A stretch of 64,000 bases of DNA from NCBI RefSeq assembly GCF_003177035.1, contig NZ_CP029488.1, positions 2,294,001 through 2,358,000 of the forward strand. The letters are read 5' to 3'. The notes beneath the pieces are model-generated. The model ran no database searches. It was given only the letters and a program-made list of their open reading frames with translations, and had not been told where the DNA came from. This document shows, in pieces, positions 36,256 to 47,859 of this stretch (position 1 is the stretch's first letter; each line of letters starts with the position of its first letter). The DNA comes from Salinisphaera sp. LB1. GTDB taxonomy: Bacteria; Pseudomonadota; Gammaproteobacteria; Nevskiales; Salinisphaeraceae. The position numbers were made by a program, and so were the translations under genes.

Positions 36256-36436
36256 TGATCGGCGGCGCGGCCAGCGACTGCAGCGCGTGCCGGCGCTCAG
36301 GGTCGTTTTCGGTATATTCAGGATACATAAAACCGGGCTGCGGTTTAATTTGCTTGATGGGTCGCATGTCGGCCCCATATCGAGGGACGTGCGGCACGAC
36401 ACGGTGCAGCCTGGGATTGAGTCAAGGAAGCCGAGA

Positions 36437-37078
36437 ATGAAAGCAGCGACGCGTTTATTGCGAGGTCTGGTGGCCACGGGCGTGATCTTTGCCTGTGTCA
36501 GTGTCTGGACGGCGGCGGCCGCCGAGCCGGCGCGCAGCGTGGTCGAGAATCTAGACAGCCAGTTACTCGCGACCATGAAACAGGGCAAGCAGCTCGGTTT
36601 TGCGGGGCGCTACAAGAAGCTGGCGCCAGTGATCGATCAGTCGTTTGATCTGGACCGCATCGCCAAGCTCGCGCTCGGCAACAAATGGTCCAAGCTCAGC
36701 CCGGAGCAGCAGAAGCAGTATCAGCACATGTTCCGCGAGGACACGCTCGCGACCTATGCGTCGCGTTTCGACAGCTACAGTGGCCAGACCTTCAAGATCA
36801 AGGACGTCAAGAACGCCCCGGGCGGTCGCCGTCAGGTGAATACGGTGATTGTGTCCGGCGGTGACCGGATACCAATCAATTATGTTCTGGACAACGAGGG
36901 CGGCGACTGGAAGATCGTCAACGTCGTGGCCAAGGGGGTCAGCGATTTGGCGCTCAAGCGCGGCCAGTACACCAGTTCCATTCAGGGCAAGGGCGCTGAC
37001 GGCTTCATCAAGCAATTCAAGGCGCAACTCAAGAAATACCCGAGCATCCCCAGCGTGCCGGCGAATTCCAGCACATGA
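36437..37078 (+). CDS. hpnM: Hopanoid-associated periplasmic protein HpnM (MlaC/Ttg2D-like)
   Basis: A 213-aa exported protein of the MlaC/toluene-tolerance Ttg2D family. A signal peptide (L-V-A-T-G-V-I-F-A-C-V-S-V-W-T-A-A-A-A, cleavage near residue 29) precedes a mature domain with F-D-L-D-R-I-A-K-L-A-L-G, W-S-K-L-S-P-E-Q-Q, and V-S-D-L-A-L-K-R-G-Q-Y. MlaC homologues carry lipids across the periplasm, so HpnM probably works with HpnN on hopanoid traffic. ATG 36437 is preceded by AAGGAA. It is the last plus-strand hpn gene, convergent with idi. Confidence 0.88.
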   Translation: MKAATRLLRGLVATGVIFACVSVWTAAAAEPARSVVENLDSQLLATMKQGKQLGFAGRYKKLAPVIDQSFDLDRIAKLALGNKWSKLSPEQQKQYQHMFREDTLATYASRFDSYSGQTFKIKDVKNAPGGRRQVNTVIVSGGDRIPINYVLDNEGGDWKIVNVVAKGVSDLALKRGQYTSSIQGKGADGFIKQFKAQLKKYPSIPSVPANSST

Positions 37079-37174
37079 CAGGCGCCTGCCAACCCGGTAT
37101 GTAGGCCGCCGGCTGGCCCCGATGCCGCGGGGGCGGCCGGTGCTTAGGTCAGTCGTCGACCGGGGCGGATCACG

Positions 37175-37773
37175 TTAGCCGGACTGACTGTCGCCTGCGA
37201 GCAGTCGAGCCACCGTGGCCCAGTGCGCCTCGCGAATGCGGGGCCATTCCATCTTGATCCACGGTGTGTAACGCTTGGGGTGTGCGGCCAGATCCGCATC
37301 GAGTGCCTCGGGCGCGACGAACGAGAAATCCGCGATTTCGTTCGGGTTGCCGGTGACCGGCGCATCCGAACGGGCGGCGAAGACTGAGCACATCTCGTGT
37401 TCGGCCCCGATGTCGCCGAACTGTGCGTGGTACTCGAACTTGTAGAGATAGGTGACATCCGCGTCGATGCCGATCTCTTCGCGCAACCGCCGCTTGGCGG
37501 CCTCGGCGACGGTTTCGCCGCGACGCGGATGGCTGCACACGCTGTTCGACCAGAAACCGCCCCAGAGCTGCTTGGCGTCGGCCCGCTGCTGCATCAGCAC
37601 GTGGCCTGCGCTGTTGAACAGAAAGATCGAGAACGCGCGATGCAGCACACCGTCGCCAAGATGCGCCTCGGCCTTGGGCATGTGGCCGAGCACGTTGTCG
37701 TCGGAGTCGACCAGGATCAGGGGTTCGTCGTCGAAGGAAACAACGTCGGCGTCGCCGGCATCGATGTTCGTGC

Positions 37774-37777
<4 letters not shown>
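37175..37777 (-). CDS. idi: Isopentenyl-diphosphate delta-isomerase, type 1
   Basis: Interconverts IPP and DMAPP; essential with the mevalonate pathway because that pathway makes only IPP. The 200-aa Nudix-fold protein has H-R-A-F-S-I-F-L-F-N, L-L-W-G-G-F-W-S-N-S-V-C-S-H-P-R-like sequence (active-site Cys and His), the Nudix-like R-R-L-R-E-E-I-G-I, and Y-L-Y-K-F-E-Y-H-A-Q-F followed by E-H-E-M-C. It overlaps the reductase–kinase fusion by four bases (ATGA) and is the last gene of the mevalonate operon. Confidence 0.93.
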
Positions 37778-40068
<2,291 letters not shown>

Positions 40069-40140
40069 GCGAAACGAACCCTCGCGCGGGATGATCCAAG
40101 ACACCGACAGCACATCGATATCGTTGTCTAATACAGTAGT

Positions 40141-41217
40141 TTAGCGCAGCCTGCGTCCGTCTGTCGCAGGCCGTGCCCCGGTTGGCCGGTCCGGCGTGGT
40201 TTCCAGCGCCACCCCGGGGGCCGCGAAACCGAGTTCGATGATTTCGGCGCCGACCGCCTGGAAGTCGCCGCGAAGCGCGGTTTCATCGACGTTGGGCGTG
40301 GTGAACAATAGCCCCACGTCGCCGCCGCCAGCGCCGGAACTCTTGAACACCGCGCCATGATCGGCCGCCGCGGCGTGCAGTTGGTGGTGGCGGGCGCTGA
40401 CGATACCGGCCTCGGCATGCTGGTCCAGTGCGATCAGCGCCTCGAAGTACTCGCGCGCCAGCCGCACGAAGCGCAAGGCCTGGCCGAGGTCCGCCGCCGC
40501 ATTCTCCGCCAGCGCGGCCAGACGGCCGAGATCGGACGCAAAGCCGCTCGGATCGCGTTGGCCGTAGGTGTAGACACGCCCGACCAGGTCGGTGGTGCTT
40601 GCCCCGGTGCCGGTCACCACGGCGACACCGGCCAGCCCCGTGGGCCAGACCAGCGGCGCCGGCGGTTGATCGCGGGTGTAGCTGATGATGCCGCCATAAA
40701 CCGCGGTTGCGACATCGCCGCCGCTGCCAGTGCCGCCCTGGGCATCGCGATGGGCGGCGATGGCCAGTTCGGCCAGCCGGGCAGGCGCCAGCTCGACGCC
40801 GACGCGGGCCAGGAGTGCGCAGGTGAGGGCGGCGGCCACCGCCGCGCTCGAGCCGAGACCGAGCTTGTGCCCGTCGCGCGCGAAATCGGTGGTGTCGATG
40901 TGTACTTCGAGCGGCGGCAATGGCGAATCGAGATAGGCCGCGACATGGGCCAGCACGGCCCGATAGACCCGCAGCCGGTCGCGCAGCCCGTCATCGGCGC
41001 CCGGCGCGCCGTGTCCATCGGCGCCGAGCGCCAGCCGGTGGATGTCCAGATTGGGCGCGGTCAGATGCCAGTGGCCGTCGCTCGAATCGGAGAGCGTGAC
41101 GCGGGCCCGGCGATCGACTGCGGTCAGGATCGCCGGTGCGCCTTCGAGCACGGCATATTCGCCGATCAGGAACAGCTTGCCCGGCGCACTCGCGATAACC
41201 GGGGCCGTTGCGGTCAT
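40141..41217 (-). CDS. Phosphomevalonate kinase
   Basis: Phosphorylates 5-phosphomevalonate to the diphosphate. The 358-aa GHMP kinase has A-S-A-P-G-K-L-F-L-I-G-E-Y-A-V-L-E-G at the N-terminus (the E-Y rather than E-H is typical of phosphomevalonate kinases), K-L-G-L-G-S-S-A-A-V-A-A-A-L in the centre and G-A-G-G-G-D-V-G-L near the C-terminus. The start at 41217 overlaps the mvaD stop by four bases. Order mvaD, this gene, the reductase–kinase fusion and idi matches a co-transcribed mevalonate operon; 72 bases separate it from the fusion. Confidence 0.9.
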   Translation of the reverse strand: MTATAPVIASAPGKLFLIGEYAVLEGAPAILTAVDRRARVTLSDSSDGHWHLTAPNLDIHRLALGADGHGAPGADDGLRDRLRVYRAVLAHVAAYLDSPLPPLEVHIDTTDFARDGHKLGLGSSAAVAAALTCALLARVGVELAPARLAELAIAAHRDAQGGTGSGGDVATAVYGGIISYTRDQPPAPLVWPTGLAGVAVVTGTGASTTDLVGRVYTYGQRDPSGFASDLGRLAALAENAAADLGQALRFVRLAREYFEALIALDQHAEAGIVSARHHQLHAAAADHGAVFKSSGAGGGDVGLLFTTPNVDETALRGDFQAVGAEIIELGFAAPGVALETTPDRPTGARPATDGRRLR

Positions 41218-42185
41218 GCGAGCACGCTCGCTGCCGGGCCCAGGGCTGTTCGACGGGTTTCCAGCACACCGGGTACACGCGCCAGCGCCCGCGCCACCGC
41301 CTCGCCATGGCCGGGTGCGCACAGGGCCTTGACCTGCGGCCCGGCGTCGATCGTGAAGTAGACCGGGGTGCCGGCCTCGCGCAGGGCCCGCACGGCCTGC
41401 ATGGCCGCCACGGTGGCGGGGTTCCAGTAGATCAGTCCCGGCCGGGTCGACATCATCAATCCGTGCAGCTTGAGACAGCTCATTTCCGTAAGTGCGCCGA
41501 CGGTCTCGAAGTCGCGCGCGGCGATGGCGTCGCGCATGGCGCTCAGGTCGGTTTCCGAATGCGCCACCCAGGCCGAATAGTAATCGGAACGTTGGTCGAG
41601 GTGGCTCATGCCGATCGAGGAGTTGACCGACTTCGTGGCCCGATCGGTGATCGCGACGACGATCTCCAGCGGCCACTCGCCGGGATCGAGCATGGACTCG
41701 GCGAAAGCATCGCTGCCGTCGTCGAGTTCGCCGCGGTGCATTTCGGCAAAACCGCCGAAGACCGAGCGCGCCGCCGAGCCCGAGCCCTGGCGCGCCAGGA
41801 TCGATAGTTCGCGCGGGGACAGCGCAAGCCCCGCGGCCCGGGTCGCAGCCAGCGACAGCGCTGCGAACCCCGAGGCGGACGAGGCGAGACCGGCCCCGGT
41901 GGGGAAATTGTTGGCCGAGACGATCGCCGCGCGCGTGTCGATTCCGGCGCGCGCGCGCACCAGATCGAGAAACGGCGTCAGGCGCGCGGTGTCGACGGGT
42001 TTTTTATCGAGCTCGGCGGTGTCGGCCGCCAGCGCCTCATCGAACACGACGGTGGTATCGGTGTACAGGCCGTCGAGCGTGACCGATATGGATCCAACCG
42101 CCGGCAAATTGCGCGGCCCTGCGCGCTTGCCCCAGTACTTGATCAGCGCGATATTGCTGTGGGCGCGCGCAGTGGCTTGGCTCAT
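41214..42185 (-). CDS. mvaD: Diphosphomevalonate decarboxylase
   Basis: ATP-dependent decarboxylation of mevalonate diphosphate to IPP. The 323-aa GHMP enzyme has A-H-S-N-I-A-L-I-K-Y-W-G-K-R at the N-terminus, F-P-T-G-A-G-L-A-S-S-A-S-G-F-A-A-L, A-R-Q-G-S-G-S-A-A-R-S-V-F-G-G-F, and Y-F-T-I-D-A-G-P-Q-V-K with the catalytic Asp region. ATG 42185 matches the family start M-x-x-A-T-A-R-A-H; ATG 42200 would add five residues. It is the first gene of the minus-strand mevalonate operon and divergent from HMG-CoA synthase across about 170 bases. Confidence 0.92.
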   Translation of the reverse strand: MSQATARAHSNIALIKYWGKRAGPRNLPAVGSISVTLDGLYTDTTVVFDEALAADTAELDKKPVDTARLTPFLDLVRARAGIDTRAAIVSANNFPTGAGLASSASGFAALSLAATRAAGLALSPRELSILARQGSGSAARSVFGGFAEMHRGELDDGSDAFAESMLDPGEWPLEIVVAITDRATKSVNSSIGMSHLDQRSDYYSAWVAHSETDLSAMRDAIAARDFETVGALTEMSCLKLHGLMMSTRPGLIYWNPATVAAMQAVRALREAGTPVYFTIDAGPQVKALCAPGHGEAVARALARVPGVLETRRTALGPAASVLA

Positions 42186-42353
42186 GATCGATTCTGCCAT
42201 CGGCTTTTACAGGAACAATTCGCGCGCAAGGATACGCCATCGTCATCGGTCTGCCGAGTGTGATGCGCTTGCACAGTGCACCATTTGCTAGCATATCCCT
42301 GACGAAAAATTCACGTGGCACGCATAGCGGGCCGCCGGACGACGAGAAAAACC

Positions 42354-43862
42354 ATGCCGGGAATCAGTGGACTGGCGCTTTATCTGCCGCCTTATCGTGT
42401 CAACCTTGAGGACTGGTGCGCCTGGAACGACCAGCCCTGGGACAAAGTGCGCAAGGTCGTGGGCCGCAGCTTTCGCATGCGGGGGCCGGAGCAGAGCGTG
42501 TACACGCTTGCCGCGAATGCCGCCTGGCGCCTGATCGAAGCCTACGACATCGATCCGCGCGAGATCGGGTATCTCGCGCTCGGCACCGAGTCCTCCAGCG
42601 ATAACTCGGCTGGCGCGGTGATCGTCAAGGGGATGCTCGACGACGCGCTGGCTACGCACGCGTTGCCCGCCATGTCACGCGAATGCGAAGTGCCGGAATT
42701 CAAGCATGCCTGTCTCGGCGGTGTCTATGCGATGAAGAATGCCTTGCGCTATCTGGCCACCGACGGCGCAGCACGCAAGGCGATCGTGGTCTGTTCCGAT
42801 ATCGCCGAATACGAGCGCGGCTCATCCGGTGAGCCGACCCAGGGCGCCGGTGCGGTGGCCATGCTGCTCGAAGCCGAGCCGAAGCTGCTGCACGTCGATC
42901 TGGCCGGCTCGGGCAGCGCCTCCGATTACCGCATGGTCGATTTCCGCAAGCCGTTTGCCCGCTTCCGCGGGCAGCCACAGCGTGCCGATGGCCAGATGCA
43001 GGATCTGCCGGTGTTCAACGGCCGTTATTCGACCAGTTGCTACGTCGATGCCACCCGGGCCGCGATCAACGCCATGCTCGCGCGCCGTGGTGGCGGCCGG
43101 CGGGCCGATTTCTTTCATTCGGTGGATGCCGTGTTCATGCATCGACCATATCACCGCATGCCCTCGGCGGGCTGGGCCATGGCCTATCTGTTCGCCCTGG
43201 CCGACGGTGACGACGCCAATCGTGCCGAGCTGACCGAATATGCCAGGGGCGCCGGTATCGACGCCGAGGCGCTGCTGGCCGAGATCTCCGGTGTGACGCC
43301 CGACATGCGGGCCCGCGTCGCCGCCGGCGAGTCGGGCGAGGATGCGTTCCCGTTGGCCGGCAACCTGATGCGGTATCTGCGCAAGACCGAGCTGTGGCAG
43401 AACCTGGTTTCCGGCAAGCTCTCCCTCGGCAGTGAGATGATGCGCGACCTGGGCAATCTCTATACCGCTGCGCTGCCCGCCTGGCTGGCCGCCGGGTTCA
43501 CCCAGGCCCACCGCGACACGCTCAATCTTGGCGGGCAGCACTGGCTGGCGCTGGGCTACGGCAGCGGCGACGCCGCCGAAGCATTGCCGATGCGTGTGGC
43601 CGAAGGCTGGGAGGACGCCGCGGCGCGCATCAACTTTACCGAGGCGCTGGGCACACCGGTGGAGCTCGATGCCGACCAGTACGCCGCGCTCCACGATGGC
43701 CACCCGGCCGACGTCAAGCCGGCGCCGGCCAGCGACGAGTTCGTGGTCGATCGCATCGGCGAAACCGATCGCCCGGATTTCCACGATCTGGGGATCGAGT
43801 ACTACCGCTACGTGCCGGCGGCCCAACAGGCCGGCGCCGCTGCGAAGAAAGCGGTTGGCTGA
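42354..43862 (+). CDS. Hydroxymethylglutaryl-CoA synthase
   Basis: Condenses acetoacetyl-CoA and acetyl-CoA to HMG-CoA, the entry to the mevalonate pathway. The 502-aa thiolase-superfamily enzyme has L-Y-L-P-P-Y-R-V near the start, G-T-E-S-S-S-D with catalytic E79, E-F-K-H-A-C-L-G-G-V with acyl-forming C120, and F-M-H-R-P-Y-H-R-M-P with the active-site His. At 502 aa it is longer than the roughly 390-aa Gram-positive enzymes and nearer the eukaryotic and myxobacterial size, with a long C-terminal tail ending in an Ala-rich stretch. No acetoacetyl-CoA thiolase is linked. Divergent from mvaD; an intrinsic terminator follows. Confidence 0.92.
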   Translation: MPGISGLALYLPPYRVNLEDWCAWNDQPWDKVRKVVGRSFRMRGPEQSVYTLAANAAWRLIEAYDIDPREIGYLALGTESSSDNSAGAVIVKGMLDDALATHALPAMSRECEVPEFKHACLGGVYAMKNALRYLATDGAARKAIVVCSDIAEYERGSSGEPTQGAGAVAMLLEAEPKLLHVDLAGSGSASDYRMVDFRKPFARFRGQPQRADGQMQDLPVFNGRYSTSCYVDATRAAINAMLARRGGGRRADFFHSVDAVFMHRPYHRMPSAGWAMAYLFALADGDDANRAELTEYARGAGIDAEALLAEISGVTPDMRARVAAGESGEDAFPLAGNLMRYLRKTELWQNLVSGKLSLGSEMMRDLGNLYTAALPAWLAAGFTQAHRDTLNLGGQHWLALGYGSGDAAEALPMRVAEGWEDAAARINFTEALGTPVELDADQYAALHDGHPADVKPAPASDEFVVDRIGETDRPDFHDLGIEYYRYVPAAQQAGAAAKKAVG

Positions 43863-43883
43863 CAGTCACGCCCCGTCGATGTG

Positions 43884-43919
43884 AAAAAGCCGGTGCCCGC
43901 CCAGGCACCGGCTTTTTTT
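43884..43919. terminator. Bidirectional intrinsic terminator after HMG-CoA synthase
   Basis: AAAAAGCCGGTGCC pairs with GGCACCGGCTTTTT around a short loop, with a T-run on the plus strand and A-run upstream that becomes a T-run on the minus strand. It separates the convergent HMG-CoA synthase and aldo/keto reductase genes and can serve both. Confidence 0.9.
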
Positions 43920-43956
43920 ATCGGGGCACGGTCCGTGCGCACGCGTTGCGATGCCG

Positions 43957-45003
43957 TCAGGGGCACGGGTCCGGGTTGTCGGCGTGGATGGCCTCGATGC
44001 CGGCGATCACCTCGTCGGATAGCACCAGTTCGGCGCTGTCGATATTCGCCGCCAGCTGTTCCATGGTGGTGGCACCAATGATGTTCGAGGTCACGAACGG
44101 TCGACTGGTGACATAGGCCAGCGCCATCTGGGCCGGGTCCAGCCCGTGTTTGCGTGCCAGGGCCACGTAATCGGCCGTCGCCTGTTCGGCCCGCCGGCCG
44201 TTGTAGCGGGCAAAGCGTTCCCAGCGCGTCAGGCGCGCGCCTTCGGGCCGGGCGCCGTCCAGATACTTGCCGGAAAGCATGCCGAAGGCCAGCGGTGAGT
44301 AGGCCAGCAGGCCGATCTGTTCATGCATCGCGCATTCGGCCAGGCCGATCTCGAAGGTGCGATTGAGCAGCGAATAGGGGTTCTGGATCGATACCGCGCA
44401 GGGCAGTGATTCGCGCTCCGCGGCGCGCAGAAAGCGCATGACGCCCCAGGGGGTTTCGTTCGACAGCCCGACATGGCGGATCTTGCCCGCGTCGACCAGG
44501 CGCGCCAGTGCGCCGAGGGTCTCTGCGATCGGCACCGGATCATCGTCGGGGTCGTGCACGTAACCACGCTTGCCGAAGGTGTTGGTCGCCCGGTCCGGCC
44601 AGTGCAGTTGGTAGAGGTCGATATGATCGGTTTGCAGGCGCGCGAGGCTGGCGTCGACTGCGTACCGGATATGCGTCGGGGTCAACCGCGGCGTCTCACC
44701 GTTGCGCAGATATTGCATCGGACTGCGGGCATGACCGGTCACCTTGGTGGCCAGCACGATCTCGTCGCGCCGCCCCGTCCGGGCCAGCCAGCTGCCGATG
44801 TAGGCCTCGGTGCGGCCCTGGGTCTCCGCGCGCGGCGGAACCGGGTACATCTCGGCCGCATCGATGAAGTTCACGCCACGATCGAGGGCGTAGTCGATCT
44901 GTTCGTGGGCCTCGGCCTCGCTGTTCTGTTCCCCGAAGGTCATGGTGCCCAGGCAGATCTTGCTGACCTGGACCTCGCTCCGGCCGAGTTGTCGATATTC
45001 CAT
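43957..45003 (-). CDS. Aldo/keto reductase (Tas-like)
   Basis: A 348-aa NADP(H)-dependent (β/α)8-barrel oxidoreductase. Features: M-E-Y-R-Q-L-G-R-S-E-V-Q-V-S-K-I-C-L-G-T-M-T-F-G, the catalytic D-A-A-E-M-Y-P (Asp and Tyr), L-A-T-K-V-T-G (Lys), L-Y-Q-L-H-W-P-D-R (His), and the C-terminal cofactor loop around I-I-G-A-T-T-M-E-Q-L. The D-A-A-E-M-Y-P-V-P and H-W-P-D-R-x-T-N-x-F-G sequences are typical of Tas-type reductases; the physiological substrate is unknown. ATG 45003 has AAGGAA upstream. A candidate MITE begins 16 bases upstream of the start. Confidence 0.88.
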   Translation of the reverse strand: MEYRQLGRSEVQVSKICLGTMTFGEQNSEAEAHEQIDYALDRGVNFIDAAEMYPVPPRAETQGRTEAYIGSWLARTGRRDEIVLATKVTGHARSPMQYLRNGETPRLTPTHIRYAVDASLARLQTDHIDLYQLHWPDRATNTFGKRGYVHDPDDDPVPIAETLGALARLVDAGKIRHVGLSNETPWGVMRFLRAAERESLPCAVSIQNPYSLLNRTFEIGLAECAMHEQIGLLAYSPLAFGMLSGKYLDGARPEGARLTRWERFARYNGRRAEQATADYVALARKHGLDPAQMALAYVTSRPFVTSNIIGATTMEQLAANIDSAELVLSDEVIAGIEAIHADNPDPCP

Positions 45004-45018
45004 GCGTGTTTCCTTGAT

Positions 45019-45247
45019 AGGGTCTGTTGCCGTTTCATGCCAAGCCGCGCGCGGCGCCCACTGGGCTGCAAGTCGGGGGCTGCGCGCGGTGTGGCGTCGT
45101 GAGCCTACACGAGCCCGCAGTATGGATTGTGGTCTCCCGCGCGGTGCTCGCACGAAACGCCAACAGGCCAGCGTGGCGTTGCCGCCGCCGTGCCGGTTCG
45201 GATTTTGGGCAGCAACGCGGGCCTCGCAGGAAACGGTAACAGGCTCT
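45019..45247. mobile_element. Candidate 229-bp MITE-like element with 28-bp terminal inverted repeats
   Basis: The left end (45019–45046, beginning AGGGTCTGTTGCCGTTT) and the reverse complement of the right end (45220–45247, beginning AGAGCCTGTTACCGTTT) match at 22 of 28 positions. GAT occurs directly outside both ends and could be a 3-bp target duplication. No convincing transposase is encoded. The ends remind me of IS5-group termini, which is only an impression. It lies between the aldo/keto reductase ribosome-binding site and whatever promoter that gene once had. Confidence 0.55.
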
Positions 45248-45504
45248 GATAGAAAGCCGATGCACCATCGTGGATCGGTGTGCGTGCCACCCGTTGATGC
45301 CGCGTTTACTGGAGCCGGGAGGTGTCGGCTGGGCCCGGCGCCAGAGCGCGGCAGCGCGTGCAGCCCCTGCCAAAGTCTGGTTTGCGGGGCCGGTGCGGAT
45401 GTTGCATGGTAATTCCAAGGGGGGCGCCCGAACCGAGATGAGGGCACCGCCGGTCCGATCACAGCTAAGTGGCCGGGCGCTAATATCTACACAAAGGAGA
45501 AACC

Positions 45505-46395
45505 ATGAAACTATTCCGCGCAAAAGCCGGATTGACTACGGCGCTTGTCGGCATGGCACTCATGTTCGGGCTTGCACTGGGTGCGGTGACCACCGCGAGT
45601 GCGGCCACGCTGAGCCAGATCAAGAACCGGGGCTACATCCGGATCGCCGTGGCCAATGAAATTCCCTACGGCTTCATGAACAGTAAAGGCACGGCTGAAG
45701 GCTTTGGCCCGACTGTGGCCAAGCGTGTGCTCAAGAAGATGGGCATTACCGACATCCAGTGGACCGTCATGCCGTTCGGCTCGCTGATCCCCGCGCTCAA
45801 GGCCGATCGGGTCGACATGGTCGCCGCCTCGCAGGCGATCCTGCCCCAGCGCTGCAGCCAGGTGGCCTATTCGATTCCCAACACCACCTATGGCGAAGGC
45901 CTGATGGTCAAGAAGGGCAATCCCAAAAACATCCACGGCTACGGCGATTTCGTCAAAAACCCCAACCTGAAGATGGGCATTGTTTCCGGCGCCGATCAGC
46001 TGGAATTCGCGCACGACGTCGGCATCAAGGACTCGCAGATCGTGACGCTGCGGGCGAACACCGACGCCGCGTCGGCCGTGGCGAGCGGGCGCATCGATGC
46101 CTATGCTGGCACCCAGCTGACCGTGGCACGCCTGGCCTCCAAATCCGATCGGGTGCAGCCGGCCGAACCCTTCCACGATCCGGTCATCAACGGCTCGCCG
46201 CAACGCAGCTGGGGCGGCTACACCTTCAACAAGAATGACCAGGACCTGCGTAAGGCCTTCGACAAGAACCTGGCGGCGGTGCAGAAAACCCCGTTCTGGA
46301 GCAAGACCCTCAAGCACTTCGGTCTCGACCAGCACTCCATCAACGAAGTGCACAAAAAGACCACCAAGGAGCTGTGCAGCAGTAAGAGTTCCTGA
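45505..46395 (+). CDS. ehuB: Ectoine/hydroxyectoine ABC transporter, substrate-binding protein EhuB
   Basis: Periplasmic binding protein (296 aa) of the amino-acid ABC family. The signal peptide covers about residues 1–33. The mature part begins Q-I-K-N-R-G-Y-I-R-I-A-V-A-N-E-I-P-Y-G, followed by F-G-S-L-I-P-A-L-K-A-D-R-V-D-M-V-A-A and Q-R-C-S-Q-V-A-Y-S, and K-K-G-N-P-K-N-I-H-G-Y, all close to EhuB of Sinorhizobium as I recall it. It should capture ectoine or hydroxyectoine for osmoprotection or as nutrient. AAAGGAG precedes the ATG. A hairpin separates it from ehuC. Confidence 0.85.
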   Translation: MKLFRAKAGLTTALVGMALMFGLALGAVTTASAATLSQIKNRGYIRIAVANEIPYGFMNSKGTAEGFGPTVAKRVLKKMGITDIQWTVMPFGSLIPALKADRVDMVAASQAILPQRCSQVAYSIPNTTYGEGLMVKKGNPKNIHGYGDFVKNPNLKMGIVSGADQLEFAHDVGIKDSQIVTLRANTDAASAVASGRIDAYAGTQLTVARLASKSDRVQPAEPFHDPVINGSPQRSWGGYTFNKNDQDLRKAFDKNLAAVQKTPFWSKTLKHFGLDQHSINEVHKKTTKELCSSKSS

Positions 46396-46458
46396 AGCGG
46401 CGCCTCCCAAGGCGGGGCGGCGCGCATAACGCCGTCCCGTGTCGAACAAGACCAACAG

Positions 46459-46490
46459 AGCCGGCTGCGATCGCCCATCGCGGCCGGCTT
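46459..46490 (+). terminator. Intercistronic hairpin between ehuB and ehuC
   Basis: AGCCGGCTGCGAT pairs with ATCGCGGCCGGCT (with minor mismatch) around CGCCC, 63 bases after the ehuB stop. There is no long T-run. Hairpins here commonly protect the binding-protein mRNA and lower permease expression, which would suit an excess of EhuB over the membrane subunits. Confidence 0.55.
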
Positions 46491-46507
46491 CGACAAGGGG
46501 ATAACGC

Positions 46508-47167
46508 ATGCAATGGATCCAACTCCTGCCGCCCCTGCTCAAGGGCGCCGAAGTCACCGCGTGGATCACCATCGCCTCGACTGTGGGCGGTGCCATCCTG
46601 TCGTTTGCGGCCGGTATCGGCTCGGGGGCACGGTTTGCCGGCTGGCGTTGGCTGGCGCGGGCCTACGTTCAGATCTTTCGTGGTACCTCGCTGCTGGTGC
46701 AGTTGTTCTGGCTGTACTTCGCCCTGCCGATCATCGGCATCTCGCTTTCGCCCACCGTAGCCGGTGTGCTCGGGCTGTCGCTCAACATCGGCGCCTACGG
46801 GGCCGAGGTCGTGCGCGGCTCGATTGCGTCCGTGGAGTCCGAACAACTCGAAGCGGCGACCGCGCTCAACTTCACCCACGTGCAGACCCTCTGGCGCATC
46901 GTGTTGCCGCAGGCACTGGTCGAAATGATGCCGCCGTTCGGCAATTTGGTGATCCAGAACCTCAAGGACTCGGCGCTCGTCTCGCTGATCAGCCTCAGCG
47001 ACCTTGCCTTTCAGGCCGACAACCTGCGTAACCAGACGCTTGAGACCGTGCCGATTCTGACCTTGACCCTTTTCCTTTATTTCTTCATGTCGCTGGTGCT
47101 GATGGTGTCGATGCGCGCCCTCGAGCGTTATACCGTGCGACTGTCTGGACGCGAGGTGGCCCGCTGA
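46508..47167 (+). CDS. ehuC: Ectoine/hydroxyectoine ABC transporter, permease EhuC
   Basis: A 219-aa inner-membrane permease of the polar amino-acid (HisM/GlnP) family with about five transmembrane helices. It has [17 protein letters not shown] near helix 2, the EAA loop [14 protein letters not shown] that contacts the ATPase, then [14 protein letters not shown]. Its stop overlaps the ehuD start (TGATG), so the two permease subunits are co-translated. Confidence 0.86.
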   Translation: MQWIQLLPPLLKGAEVTAWITIASTVGGAILSFAAGIGSGARFAGWRWLARAYVQIFRGTSLLVQLFWLYFALPIIGISLSPTVAGVLGLSLNIGAYGAEVVRGSIASVESEQLEAATALNFTHVQTLWRIVLPQALVEMMPPFGNLVIQNLKDSALVSLISLSDLAFQADNLRNQTLETVPILTLTLFLYFFMSLVLMVSMRALERYTVRLSGREVAR

Positions 47168-47859
47168 TGCTGTTCGGATATCACTGGGACCTGTCGTCCC
47201 CCGAGGCATTCGCCCTATCCATTCTGCCGATCCTGCTGATCGGGATGAAGATCACTGTCCTGGCCACGATCTTCGGCTTCGTCATGGCGTTGATACTGGG
47301 TCTGATCTTCGCGTTGCTGCGCTCCGCGCCGTTGCGCGTGATCTCCTGGCCGACGCGACTGATCGTGGAGTTCGTGCGCGATACACCGCTGCTTATCCAG
47401 CTGTATTTCCTGTACTACGTCCTGCCCGACGTCGGGGTCACGCTACCGGCGCTGGAGACCGGCATCTTTGCACTCGGCCTGCAATACAGCGCCTATACCT
47501 CCGAGGTCTACCGGGCCGGTATCGAAGCCGTGCCCCAGGGCCAGCGCCAGGCCGCCCGGGCGCTCAATCTCAGCCCGATGCGGACCTTTCGCGACGTGAT
47601 CATTCCCCAGGCCATCCCGCGCATCGTGCCGGCGCTGGCCAACTACCTGGTCTCGATCATCAAGGACACGCCGATTCTGTCGGCCATCACCGTTCTGGAA
47701 ATGCTCGGTGTGAGCAAGATCATCGGCGACCGCACCTTCCGCTACATGATTCCGCTGACTCTGGTCGGCATCCTGTTTCTGATCCTGACGGTTATTGCGG
47801 CCGCGGTAGTCCAGTTCATCGAAAGCCGTCTGCCACGCGCGGGGATAGCACTCAAATGA
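47167..47859 (+). CDS. ehuD: Ectoine/hydroxyectoine ABC transporter, permease EhuD
   Basis: The second permease subunit, 230 aa, about five transmembrane helices. It contains [19 protein letters not shown], the EAA loop [15 protein letters not shown], and [15 protein letters not shown]. It pairs with EhuC to form the channel. Coupled to ehuC by TGATG and to ehuA by an ATGA overlap. Confidence 0.87.
   Translation: MLFGYHWDLSSPEAFALSILPILLIGMKITVLATIFGFVMALILGLIFALLRSAPLRVISWPTRLIVEFVRDTPLLIQLYFLYYVLPDVGVTLPALETGIFALGLQYSAYTSEVYRAGIEAVPQGQRQAARALNLSPMRTFRDVIIPQAIPRIVPALANYLVSIIKDTPILSAITVLEMLGVSKIIGDRTFRYMIPLTLVGILFLILTVIAAAVVQFIESRLPRAGIALK

Noticed and set aside
43957-45462. Long N-terminal extension of the aldo/keto reductase
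   Set aside because: The frame stays open upstream of 45003, but that sequence runs through the candidate MITE and is unlike any aldo/keto reductase N-terminus. The conserved M-E-Y-R-Q-L-G start with AAGGAA upstream is preferred.
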